From positions 238,956 to 302,955 of the forward strand of contig NZ_JHYQ01000001.1 of NCBI RefSeq assembly GCF_000621325.1: 64,000 nucleotides of DNA, written 5' to 3'. The notes under the pieces were generated by a model that was not told where the DNA came from, searched no databases, and was given only the letters and a program-made list of their open reading frames with translations. Shown here piece by piece: positions 1-8,897 of the stretch. How positions within the stretch are numbered: position 1 is the first letter of the stretch; each line of letters starts with the position of its first letter. The DNA is from Thiothrix lacustris DSM 21227 (lineage in GTDB: Bacteria > Pseudomonadota > Gammaproteobacteria > Thiotrichales > Thiotrichaceae). The position numbers and the translations under genes are program-made.

Positions 1-2319
1 ACTCAACTCACCATACGTTTCTCTTTTTAATCTTGGCATCAGCCATCTGTTAAAATCATCTTCTTGACGTAGTTTCCCCCCTATTTCTGACCATGAAAAA
101 TGTGTTAAGGTTGGTGACGTAAGCTTTTTTAACGCTTGACGAGTTTGCTCCAAGACAGGCACGAGTGCAGAACTGGTTTTGGCTGCTGTTTCCAGTGCTT
201 TAATCTGTCCCTCAATCTTTGCCATCTCAGTCAGATTGGGTTTAGATGAATTTGCAGCAAGGTGATGATAAATAAGGCTTCTGACATAATCCCGCTCACT
301 ATCCTGCTGCAATTTTGCCGCAAATCGCGCTGTTCCTTGACGACTATCCGTAAAAGTAATTAGTCGCCGACCGCCGAATGGTCTTGAGTCATCTCCCTTC
401 ATTGGTGCTAATGGTTCAAGCAATGCTGGAATTGCTGTACTCAGCAGAAAAGGCGCACCAACCCGAATAGGGCGGAATAAAGAATTGGGTTTTTTAGGAT
501 TCTCCTTCGTCGTACAAACAGGGCATTTACATTCACTGTCGATGCTCAATAAATGAATAGGATTACCTATTTTTCCTAGTGCATCCAGATGACCATCCTG
601 TGATAATCCCCAATTTTTCTGAGTGGCCAATTTATGGCTAGTAACTAGGCTGCGTCGTTGGTCTGGCTGGTCTGGCAGTGTCTCTAGTTCAGCATTTTCA
701 GTTTCGTCTTCATCCAACGGCTCTAATTCCTGCTGGAATTCATCCTCAGTCAAATCACTTCTACGTGGACGTAGCCACTCCTTCCCATCCTTATACTCTT
801 CTGCGGCTGATAAATACTCTGAACCGCAGTCACCACACTGCACCAATTCAAAAACAGGACTTTTACAATGCGAACAAGATTCGCGCCTTTCTAGAAAAAC
901 AGCGCCAAACGACCATTCGGGAGAATCCAAATAGGTATTATGTCTTCCCGAACATTCACTATTTGAACATGCCCACAAACCATTCAATGTACGTTGGAAA
1001 AAATGCCCACGTAAAGGCAAAAAAGGCGTTTCTTCCTTTTTCTTACCAAGCTTCTTGTTAGCTTGCGTACAGAGATCAAGCAACTCCAACGTAGTATGTC
1101 GATCTTTTTCGAGGGCTTTATCGCCATACAGTAATTCTACCAATCCAGTCAAACGACTTGCTTTCTGTGTCAACTGCTCACGCAATTTGCGAGTAACTGG
1201 GTCTTTTGCCAATGCATCAAACCGCTCTTCCGAGGTCATATCCCAAAGTTCTGTCAAGGATAGGCGTTGTTCATGCCGACAAACCAATTCCGACGGCAAG
1301 GCAGGCACATACCTTTCACCCGTAACCACCGTGACCTGTTCTATTGGAACACCCGCAATATCTGCCAGAAACATTGCCAACCGCTGTTTGGATTCCTCAC
1401 TGGCATCACCAAGTGTGGCGGATGTTGCCACAAAATGGACATTTCCAGACTTACAATCAAAGGCATGAAGTACCCGCCTTAACAACAAAGTCAATTCTGC
1501 TGCTTGCGAACCAAGATAAGTGTGAGCTTCATCAATAACGATCCAGCGTAATTTACCTTTGGATTGTTCGATAATCGGCCTATCTTGATTGCGCACCAGC
1601 ATGTATTCCAACATGGTGGTGTTTGTTACCAGAATCGGCGGTGGCTTACTCCGTAAAGCACGACGGTCAGGAACTTCACATTTCCAATGGTTCTTCGGTG
1701 GTAAGTCTGGTGTATCACCGTTGTAAAGACAGAATCGCAGTTTTCCACCAAAAGGTTCTGACCATGCTACCAAACGATCTTTCTGGCTTTTGATTAGAGC
1801 GTTCAGTGGATACAAAAACAATGCCCGCACCCCAGTTAGCGAAGCATCTTGACGTTCTTCAAGCTCATTCGCCAAATCATTCAGGATGGGAACTAAAAAA
1901 CATTCCGTTTTACCAGAACCAGTACCACTACTGACCAAAACAGAACGCGGTGGACTCTCTTGGATTAAACTTTGCCATGCTTCCAACTGGTGCTGATAAG
2001 GATGACGATCAAGTGGGAAGGTGTAATCTTCTATCAAATCTTTCTTTTGAGGCTTATCTAAGGCTAACAACAGTTTTGTATTGAGTAGCTTTCCATCCAA
2101 AGCCTCCATCGTCACCTTGGCCTGTTGCCAGCCAAAGGTTGCTTCAAATACGGGGTCTGCCAAGAAAGAACCCGATATTCCGGGGTCTTGCCCGAACCGT
2201 TCGCGTAAATGTTCACGCAAAGCATCGTTACGGAAGCCAGTCAAACCCAACACCGCACGGGTAGCCCTACGTGTCAATTGTTCGGCTAATGACGTATAAA
2301 AGCGTTTGGATGTACTCAT
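1..2319 (-). CDS. druE: DEAH-box helicase, Druantia DruE-like, C-terminus beyond left edge
   Basis: This open frame starts at ATG 2319 and stays open to base 1, so 773 N-terminal residues are visible and the gene is truncated by the window. It shows superfamily 2 helicase motifs: a Walker A motif SGTGSGKTE near residue 130, motif II VIDEAHTY near 260 and motif III SATLGD near 295. Cysteine pairs that could bind zinc follow (CSHCKS, CGDCGS, and CKCPVC further on). This layout resembles the large helicases with a C-terminal DUF1998 domain, such as DruE of the Druantia anti-phage systems, but the DUF1998 part lies outside the window. The start codon follows the stop of the upstream gene with no gap, so the two are almost certainly cotranscribed. 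The helicase call is certain; the Druantia assignment is an inference from partner and context. Confidence 0.8.
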   Translation of the reverse strand, partial: MSTSKRFYTSLAEQLTRRATRAVLGLTGFRNDALREHLRERFGQDPGISGSFLADPVFEATFGWQQAKVTMEALDGKLLNTKLLLALDKPQKKDLIEDYTFPLDRHPYQHQLEAWQSLIQESPPRSVLVSSGTGSGKTECFLVPILNDLANELEERQDASLTGVRALFLYPLNALIKSQKDRLVAWSEPFGGKLRFCLYNGDTPDLPPKNHWKCEVPDRRALRSKPPPILVTNTTMLEYMLVRNQDRPIIEQSKGKLRWIVIDEAHTYLGSQAAELTLLLRRVLHAFDCKSGNVHFVATSATLGDASEESKQRLAMFLADIAGVPIEQVTVVTGERYVPALPSELVCRHEQRLSLTELWDMTSEERFDALAKDPVTRKLREQLTQKASRLTGLVELLYGDKALEKDRHTTLELLDLCTQANKKLGKKKEETPFLPLRGHFFQRTLNGLWACSNSECSGRHNTYLDSPEWSFGAVFLERRESCSHCKSPVFELVQCGDCGSEYLSAAEEYKDGKEWLRPRRSDLTEDEFQQELEPLDEDETENAELETLPDQPDQRRSLVTSHKLATQKNWGLSQDGHLDALGKIGNPIHLLSIDSECKCPVCTTKENPKKPNSLFRPIRVGAPFLLSTAIPALLEPLAPMKGDDSRPFGGRRLITFTDSRQGTARFAAKLQQDSERDYVRSLIYHHLAANSSKPNLTEMAKIEGQIKALETAAKTSSALVPVLEQTRQALKKLTSPTLTHFSWSEIGGKLRQEDDFNRWLMPRLKRETYGELS

Positions 2320-5300
2320 TTAATTCTTCTCCCGTGGCATAGCTGCCAATCCTAATGCCAAGGCAATACCATAAACTTCAAATAACCATTTAGAGTCAAA
2401 GGCACGAATTAACCGTAACTCGTAAACCAGCATTGGCGATGGCGGAATGCCTTTCAAACTTAATTGAGCTGCTATAAATGGAGCACAACGTACTGAACGG
2501 AATTGGCTATCATATTTTTCATAACGATATTGAGGTTCAATCTTATTGAAATACTGCTGAACCTCATGACTTTTAGGCCATTTTTCATCAGCTCCATGTC
2601 TCCCCTGTAATTCTTGTTCTGCTTGCGGAATCAACTCTTTTAAATAACCACCGCCTGCCATCCGAGCTAACCGAAGAAGACTTCCTCCCTCTGTTGGTTT
2701 ATTAAGAAATAGCTGTTCTTGAAGCCAATCACACAACGGCTTCCAAGACTCACGACGATTAGTTGTCCGTTCACGGAACGCCTTGAATATATTCCAGACA
2801 AGTTCTTCTGCTGAGTCAACGAAAGCCAGTGCTTCACGCAAAGAGCCAAAATACAACTGTGCGGCGTCACCCCAAACTTTCACTGCAATCAAACTCCAAG
2901 AAAATGGCATTTGTTCAGACAATGACCAAATTTGATCAAATGTATCCTCATCAGCTTTCAATAACGCCAAAGCAAGCACTGGTGGATACGCGACAAAGTA
3001 CTTAAGAACATCTAAAGCGCTAGGAGGGAACTCACGAGTTAAGCGAATATAATCGAACATCAACTCCCAATCTGAATGCTCAGGGTTTCCTCCCAATGTA
3101 ATCATCAAATCGACTAGTTGATGCTTTCTATGCTTCTCATCTGGTTCTAAAATTGCTGATTTTAAAGATAACGGCACATCTACTGACGATATTAGCTTGC
3201 CAGTGAAGTCATTCTTCACACTCCATAGTAGAGGGCGAAAACGAGCCCAATCACCGTCTCGACCAATGATCCACCAAGGTCCAATTTCTAAGTTGGAAGG
3301 AATTTCCCAAATACTGTCACCTTCACCCGACTTCGGAAGAATTATGGGTTCAGCCATCGGATTCCATAGGGGAATCATCTCGACTTGGATCCGTGTTTCC
3401 CAATCATCTCCAAGCCTTGGCACAGATTTTTCACCTATAGCCACGAGGTTTTTTGCATGATACGGCTGCATGACAACATCAAAACGTGCCACATTGACAG
3501 CAGCAAGATGCTCCTGCCCACAAAAAATCTGGATTTCTACCGAGACATCCTGATTATCTGTGCTAGCCAGTAAAGACGCGATCCTATCGCGTTCCACCTC
3601 AAGAGCGAATGCTAAACGACCATTGTGTAATGCAGGTAATTGTTGCCGAAAACCTAGCGAACTACCTTGAAGCTGCACATCCAAAACAAATCTACTGTTA
3701 TCTGATTGATCTTGTAGAAATAGTTGCAGCCCGCCAAGCCTACCAAGTGGAACGACAGAACGGTCTACTAAGGTCTTACCTGTAAGTTGAAATACCGCTC
3801 CCCGTTGAGGATAAGGCAAGGCTATTTCAAGCTGCTCCACGCTAGACCAGTACAGCAGCAACCTTAATGCTTCAGATGCAGTATTTTGTAAAGGCGGGCA
3901 ACTAATATTGATTTCATTCCAAGCTGCTTGAATGTCAACTGTTTGCATCCCAATCGACGAAAGCGAAGCGCCACTTATTTCCCGCAATCTATATTCACCG
4001 GCACGATTATTTGCACCCACCGTGCGCTCGATACAGAAAGATTTAGGCACAATATCCACCTGACGACGGAAACGCTCTACGTTTGAATCTGCCTCCATCA
4101 AGCGCAGCCAAACACGCCCACGCCCCCCCACTTCACCATCTCGCCATGCACCTTGTTCGTGCAAAGGTCGCCATTGTACTTTGCCGATTGCACGATGCCG
4201 TTGTCCTGAAGTGTTTGAAGCCATGATAGAAGGTAAACCACGAAATACTGGACGCTCGTTCAGCACATCGTTCACCGTATTACCCACAAGATCGAAACTT
4301 TCGTCTGAGTCACGCTCCGCCCGACAACGGATACGGTAACTATCGCCTATTGGAGAGGTAAATTTCACTTCACCTGTCACACGATAAATCACACGCCCTA
4401 ATGCCCGGATGACGCCAATCCGTTCAGATTCACCCTGCCCTGTTATGATGGGAAAAACGTCCTCCTTTACCAGTACCAAAGCAATTTCTGAACGTGTGCT
4501 GGCAGAACCTTCCGTTAGCCACTCCCACTCTTTAACAGCACCATTGCGCCCAACAAAAACCCAAGGCAGTTCACCCCAAGGCTCACCATTGTGAATTGGG
4601 ATTCGGTAAGTTGCTTCTCCAAGGCTTATATAAATTTCATGCAATGCACTTACCGAAGTACCATTGCACTTCACGCCTGAACGACGTAACCACTCTCTGC
4701 GATATTTAACATCACCATCACCCCGTTGATTTAGCGTCAACAATGCCACTGCATCATTGCCGTTAGGCGTATGAAGAATCATGCGTAAGCGAGGAACAGA
4801 AATTTGTTGCTGCCCTACCCACGTAGCAACTTGTTCGGCTGACAAACGCTCGGGAGTATCAAGCACTTTTTCAACCTGCCAACCATTCGCAGTTTCGAGC
4901 AACCACCCACGCCAATGCATACGAATGGAGGAATCCTTGCTTAACTCACTAGAGCGACGTACCAATCCCGTTAGTAATACCTCTGCCGTTTCATCTTCCA
5001 ATCTCAGCGGTAACTGTTTACGCCAGTCTGGAATTGTGGCATTCAACGCATCTACTGGATTAGTAGCATTGCTTACAGTCACTTGAAATTCAACGATTTT
5101 GGCAATGAGTTTGCCTGCCAATCGAAAAACGACATCTTGACGTAAACTACTGGGCAAAAGGAAGGCTTGTTCACCGGCAATCTGCTCTGCATAATCCTCT
5201 CCCTCAAGCCTTCTAGCATGATACTTTTCAAGTACAGTCCGAAAGAACTGACTGATTACAGTTTCGTTCCGCAACAGGTTAAGGGGTAAACCACCTTCGC

Positions 5301-5682
5301 AGGCAATAGTAACGAGGAACTGGCGATCACCAGATTGACGACGAATCAGTGGTCTATCCCACCACTTCAGTCCTTGACTAACCCAACTTGATGTTTTTTG
5401 ATTAGGAGGTGTTTTGATGCCCAATTGGTTAAAAATTGTATCCCATGACCATACACCTTCAGTGTGCTGACGGCAAAAAGTCTCAGCGGCATACAAGCAA
5501 AATAGGGCTGGAAACTGTGGAGCCACAGGCTTGTTCTTTATCTCTAAATTAATTTCTTGTTTAACCAAACATACCAGTTCGGTATACTTTGTTTCACTAC
5601 AGCGGTAAGCATATAGGGGACGGCGATCTGGTTTGGTTGCCCGTGTATGAAAAAACAGAAAGTGTGTTAGCCAATTATTCAC
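2320..5682 (-). CDS. druH: Large defence-associated protein, Druantia type III DruH-like
   Basis: This 1120-residue protein has no motif I can tie to a catalytic activity. Its size, lack of recognised enzyme domains and position directly before a large DEAH helicase match the two-gene type III Druantia organisation (druH-druE) and the family annotated STY4851/ECs_5259 in enterobacterial islands. I recall that link and could not check it. The start is GTG at 5682, with an AGGG-type ribosome site about ten bases upstream; a nearby ATG is followed at once by a stop. The stop codon touches the helicase ATG, implying translational coupling. In Druantia the pair limits phage infection by an unknown mechanism. 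Alternatively it could belong to another helicase-associated island system. Confidence 0.7.
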   Translation of the reverse strand: MNNWLTHFLFFHTRATKPDRRPLYAYRCSETKYTELVCLVKQEINLEIKNKPVAPQFPALFCLYAAETFCRQHTEGVWSWDTIFNQLGIKTPPNQKTSSWVSQGLKWWDRPLIRRQSGDRQFLVTIACEGGLPLNLLRNETVISQFFRTVLEKYHARRLEGEDYAEQIAGEQAFLLPSSLRQDVVFRLAGKLIAKIVEFQVTVSNATNPVDALNATIPDWRKQLPLRLEDETAEVLLTGLVRRSSELSKDSSIRMHWRGWLLETANGWQVEKVLDTPERLSAEQVATWVGQQQISVPRLRMILHTPNGNDAVALLTLNQRGDGDVKYRREWLRRSGVKCNGTSVSALHEIYISLGEATYRIPIHNGEPWGELPWVFVGRNGAVKEWEWLTEGSASTRSEIALVLVKEDVFPIITGQGESERIGVIRALGRVIYRVTGEVKFTSPIGDSYRIRCRAERDSDESFDLVGNTVNDVLNERPVFRGLPSIMASNTSGQRHRAIGKVQWRPLHEQGAWRDGEVGGRGRVWLRLMEADSNVERFRRQVDIVPKSFCIERTVGANNRAGEYRLREISGASLSSIGMQTVDIQAAWNEINISCPPLQNTASEALRLLLYWSSVEQLEIALPYPQRGAVFQLTGKTLVDRSVVPLGRLGGLQLFLQDQSDNSRFVLDVQLQGSSLGFRQQLPALHNGRLAFALEVERDRIASLLASTDNQDVSVEIQIFCGQEHLAAVNVARFDVVMQPYHAKNLVAIGEKSVPRLGDDWETRIQVEMIPLWNPMAEPIILPKSGEGDSIWEIPSNLEIGPWWIIGRDGDWARFRPLLWSVKNDFTGKLISSVDVPLSLKSAILEPDEKHRKHQLVDLMITLGGNPEHSDWELMFDYIRLTREFPPSALDVLKYFVAYPPVLALALLKADEDTFDQIWSLSEQMPFSWSLIAVKVWGDAAQLYFGSLREALAFVDSAEELVWNIFKAFRERTTNRRESWKPLCDWLQEQLFLNKPTEGGSLLRLARMAGGGYLKELIPQAEQELQGRHGADEKWPKSHEVQQYFNKIEPQYRYEKYDSQFRSVRCAPFIAAQLSLKGIPPSPMLVYELRLIRAFDSKWLFEVYGIALALGLAAMPREKN

Positions 5683-5915
5683 TACATTGATCCCTAATCC
5701 AGCCGCTTCAAATACACGGCTTTGCCCATCAAACTTGCATAATAAATCAGCACATTAGCATGAAAAAATATATTTCTTAGTGATAAGCAACACAATATGG
5801 AAGAAAAAATACGTATTAAATGAGCATCGATAGTCGATAAAACGTGAAGCACTTCACCACCTCCATCCCCACTATATCGCTGATAAGCAACCACGCGGAA
5901 TGGGTAATCAACCGC

Positions 5916-6107
5916 TTACACCCACCCTGCTGCCTCCTGCAAAATATCCAGCAAATTTGGCTTGTTATGAGCGATAACAGTATCCCGCGTATGTTTGTGA
6001 TGCGGAAAAGTAGGCAATGCCGGAAAATGCGGTGCGTATGCGGGTAACTTTGCAACAGCAACCTCCAGCGAATTCAGGTATTTCTCCAGCAAATCATGCA
6101 GCCGCAC
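5916..6107 (-). pseudogene. Internally deleted TumE/DUF6516-like toxin remnant
   Basis: This 63-residue frame overlaps the end of the upstream antitoxin-like gene by 14 bases, as in many toxin-antitoxin pairs. The first ~24 residues (LLEKYLNSLE) look like the start of a DUF6516/TumE-type toxin, and the rest (PHFPALPTFPHHKH, then VIAHNKP) looks like its C-terminal end. The two are fused directly, while family members are, as I recall them, about 100-125 residues. About 50 central residues therefore seem to be missing without loss of frame. The product is probably inactive. Family assignment is from memory of the characteristic HFPxLPxxPHHKH end. Confidence 0.5.
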
Positions 6108-6324
6108 GGAGCACCCTCTCCAACTGTTGACGAAGAGCTAAATAGTGCTGATAGTCGTTCGACCATTCTACAAAGGTAGCATCATCCACTAATTGCCCCT
6201 TGCGGTAACGGTCGATAAAGGCTTCTGAATCCATATGCTGTTGATTTTCATAAAGGCTCAAGCGCTTACTCACTGCAACCAAAGCATCCAACGGTGAGGT
6301 GTAAAAGACTCGTTGTTTGCGCAT
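6094..6324 (-). CDS. TumA-like small antitoxin
   Basis: The 76-residue product has a good ribosome site (AGGAG, seven bases before ATG). It has the pattern PLDALVAVSKRLSLYE, then FIDRYRKGQ, then FVEWSNDYQHYLALRQ, which I associate with antitoxins partnered with DUF6516 toxins. The protein is likely mostly helical and has no clear DNA-binding motif. It is encoded just before the toxin remnant with a 14-base overlap. If the toxin is dead, this may be a solitary antitoxin kept by drift or by cross-neutralising related toxins. The gene itself is well supported; the antitoxin role is inferred. Confidence 0.6.
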   Translation of the reverse strand: MRKQRVFYTSPLDALVAVSKRLSLYENQQHMDSEAFIDRYRKGQLVDDATFVEWSNDYQHYLALRQQLERVLRAAA

Positions 6325-6389
6325 ACCAAACTCCTGCTATTAGCTTTTTATGTTGTCATCTTAGCATGGAAAAACGGGCAAATCCGAGG

Positions 6390-7115
6390 TCAATCCAAAC
6401 GCTGCAAATACGCCGCCCCGCCAATCGAACGCATCTGCCGCATGATCCGGCTTTGGCGGGCACGCACATACCCGGAAGGTTTTACCACGCTGTATTTACT
6501 CGGCGCAGGCAACACTGCCGCCAGCAACGCCGCATCCGCCGCGCCCAGCTTCCCCACGGGTTTACGCAACAAATTCTGGCTCGCCGCGCCTACCCCGTAA
6601 TCCGCTTTGCTGAACTGCGCGGTATTCAGGTAAACCTCCAAAATCCGCTCTTTCGACCAAAACACTTCCATCAGGCTGGCAATACCCCATTCCAGCCCCT
6701 TGCGCACATAGCTACGGCCTTCCCACAGGAACAGGTTTTTCGCCAATTGCTGGGTAATGGTGCTGCCGCCGCCTTTGCCGCGCCCACGCATTTCCGCCTG
6801 AATCGCGGCCTGCGTCGCCACCATATCAATGCCCCAATGCTCGGCGAAACGCTGGTCTTCGGAAGCAATCACCGCGATTTGCATATGGCGCGGAATCTGA
6901 TCCAGACTCACCCAGTCATGACGGACGAAAGGCGTTTCCGCACTAAAGACCGCCACCACATCCTGCCGCAACATAAACGCGGAAGTCGGCACCGGCACCC
7001 AGCGGAAAATCAGCAGCCACACGCACAAAGCTAACAGCAATAGCAACGGGATACGCCACAGCCAGTGCGCCCAGTGCTTGGATTGTCCTATCATCAAGAG
7101 GTCATACAGTTTCAT
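6390..7115 (-). CDS. mtgA: Monofunctional peptidoglycan glycosyltransferase
   Basis: This family GT51 enzyme polymerises lipid II into glycan strands at the inner membrane. All the family motifs are present: the catalytic-glutamate block IASEDQRFAEHWG, then GGSTITQQLAKNL, RKGLEW and KERILEVYLN. One transmembrane helix (WRIPLLLLLALCVWLLIF) near the N-terminus anchors it. No transpeptidase domain follows, which separates it from class A PBPs. The longest frame starts upstream, but the extra 35 residues are not family-like, so I chose ATG 7115; ATG 7094 is also possible. It is divergent from the ABC exporter at 7201. Confidence 0.93.
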   Translation of the reverse strand: MKLYDLLMIGQSKHWAHWLWRIPLLLLLALCVWLLIFRWVPVPTSAFMLRQDVVAVFSAETPFVRHDWVSLDQIPRHMQIAVIASEDQRFAEHWGIDMVATQAAIQAEMRGRGKGGGSTITQQLAKNLFLWEGRSYVRKGLEWGIASLMEVFWSKERILEVYLNTAQFSKADYGVGAASQNLLRKPVGKLGAADAALLAAVLPAPSKYSVVKPSGYVRARQSRIMRQMRSIGGAAYLQRLD

Positions 7116-7200
7116 AATGCCGCGCATTATGTCACAACAAATCCCCACAAGTGAGATACGTGCTAACATCTTTGCTTTCATTTCAGTCAAGAAAAACGGT

Positions 7201-8127
7201 ATGACGACGGCACTCGACATTCAAGGCTTACGCAAAACCTATGACAACGGCTTTACCGCCCTCAAAGGCATCGACTTGCGGGTGGAACAAGGCGACTTCT
7301 TCGCCCTACTCGGCGCCAATGGTGCAGGCAAATCCACCACCATCGGCATCGCCAGTTCGCTGGTGAACAAGACAGATGGCAAAGTCAGCATTTTCGGCTA
7401 CGACCTCGACACCCAGCGCGAACAAGCCAAGGCGCAAATCGGGCTAGTGCCGCAGGAATTCAACTTCAACATCTTTGAGCCAGTTGTCGAAATCGTGGTG
7501 AATCAGGGCGGCTATTACGGCATCCCGCGTGCCGAAGCTTTTGCCCGTGCCGAAGTCCTGCTCAAACAACTCGGTTTGTGGGACAAAGCCCGCGATCAAG
7601 CACGCAACCTTTCCGGCGGGATGAAGCGTCGCCTGATGATTGCGCGTTCCCTGATCCACCAGCCGCGCCTGCTGATCCTCGACGAACCCACTGCCGGGGT
7701 CGACATCGAAATCCGCCGCTCCATGTGGGAATTCCTGCGCAAACTCAATGCCGAAGGCACCACCATCATCCTCACCACCCACTATCTGGAAGAGGCCGAA
7801 AGCCTGTGCCGCAACATCGGCATCATTGACCGGGGTGAGTTGATCGAAAACACCAGCATGAAAAAACTGCTCAACCGCCTCGATACCGAAAGCTACGTGT
7901 TCGACCTTGCCAGCCCGGTGACAGCACTCCCCGCGACCAGCAACCTGTGCCATTTCACCCTGCAAGACCCAACCACGCTGGAAGTCGTATTCCACAAAGA
8001 ACACTATTCACTCAATAAAGTGTTCGCCTTCCTCAATGAACACGGTGTCATCGTCAACAGTATGCGCAACAAAACCAACCGGCTAGAACAGCTTTTCATG
8101 GATCTGGTGGAGAACAATAAACAATGA
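7201..8127 (+). CDS. yadG: ABC-2 type exporter ATPase, YadG-like
   Basis: This is the ATP-binding subunit of an ABC-2 exporter (308 residues), close in length to E. coli YadG. It has a Walker A motif GANGAGKST, a signature LSGGMKRRL and a Walker B motif LLILDEPTAGVD, followed by the H-loop TTHYLEEAE. The open frame extends 41 codons upstream, but homology-like sequence begins at ATG 7201, preceded by an AAGAAAAA stretch. The stop overlaps the start of the permease gene by four bases, so the two form an operon. The substrate is unknown. Confidence 0.93.
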   Translation: MTTALDIQGLRKTYDNGFTALKGIDLRVEQGDFFALLGANGAGKSTTIGIASSLVNKTDGKVSIFGYDLDTQREQAKAQIGLVPQEFNFNIFEPVVEIVVNQGGYYGIPRAEAFARAEVLLKQLGLWDKARDQARNLSGGMKRRLMIARSLIHQPRLLILDEPTAGVDIEIRRSMWEFLRKLNAEGTTIILTTHYLEEAESLCRNIGIIDRGELIENTSMKKLLNRLDTESYVFDLASPVTALPATSNLCHFTLQDPTTLEVVFHKEHYSLNKVFAFLNEHGVIVNSMRNKTNRLEQLFMDLVENNKQ

Positions 8128-8897
8128 ATGCACAGCAACAATGGACAGCCTACACCACCATCCTGGTCAAGGAAGTGCTGCGGTTTTCGCGTATCTGGGT
8201 GCAAACCATCATCCCACCCGTGATTACTACCGCGCTGTATTTCGTGATCTTCGGCAACCTGATCGGCTCGCAAATCAGTGACATGGGCGGACACAGCTAC
8301 ATCAACTTCATCACACCTGGACTGATCATGATGACCGTGATCACCAACTCCTACGCCAACGTGGTGTCATCGTTCTACGGCAGCAAGTTTCAGGGCAATA
8401 TCGCTGAAATGCTGGTGTCGCCGACGCCAAACTGGATCATTCTGGCAGGTTTCATCAGTGGCGGGGTAGCACGTGGCTTGGCCGTGGGCTTGGCAGTTAC
8501 ACTAGTATCGCTGTTTTTCAGCTCATTGAACGTACAACATATTTTCGTCACCTTTACCATTGTGCTGCTGACTTCCATGCTGTTTTCACTGGCAGGCTTG
8601 ATCAATGCGGTGTACGCGAAAAGTTTCGACGACATCACCATCGTGCCCACCTTTGTGCTGACACCGCTGACTTATTTGGGCGGGATATTTTACTCGATTG
8701 CGATGTTGCCCCCTTTTTGGCAAAACGCGTCATTGTTGAACCCGGTACTGTACATGGTGAACGGCTTCCGTTACGGCATCTTGGGCACATCGGATATGTC
8801 CATCTGGGTCAGTTACGGGGTGATTGTGGCCTTTATCTTGCTGCTGGGTGGGTTTAGCCTACATTTACTCAACAAAGGCATCGGGACTCGCAGTTGA
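8124..8897 (+). CDS. yadH: ABC-2 type exporter permease, YadH-like
   Basis: This 257-residue membrane subunit partners the ATPase just upstream (four-base overlap). It has about six hydrophobic segments and the ABC-2 permease pattern, including the conserved stretch FISGGVARG and, near the end, PLTYLGGIFYS. Such pairs export lipids, glycans or drugs; the cargo cannot be read from sequence. The following flavoprotein starts at a TTG that overlaps this stop by four bases, so transcription probably continues. Confidence 0.92.
   Translation: MNAQQQWTAYTTILVKEVLRFSRIWVQTIIPPVITTALYFVIFGNLIGSQISDMGGHSYINFITPGLIMMTVITNSYANVVSSFYGSKFQGNIAEMLVSPTPNWIILAGFISGGVARGLAVGLAVTLVSLFFSSLNVQHIFVTFTIVLLTSMLFSLAGLINAVYAKSFDDITIVPTFVLTPLTYLGGIFYSIAMLPPFWQNASLLNPVLYMVNGFRYGILGTSDMSIWVSYGVIVAFILLLGGFSLHLLNKGIGTRS

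Noticed and set aside
5694..6061. Several short frames between druH and the toxin remnant
   Set aside because: They overlap each other and the toxin remnant, lack ribosome sites and look random in composition; the stretch 5695-5915 holds no supported feature.
6294..7034. 246-codon plus-strand frame
   Set aside because: It is antisense to mtgA, whose motifs are complete, and its product is an Arg/His-rich sequence typical of a shadow frame.
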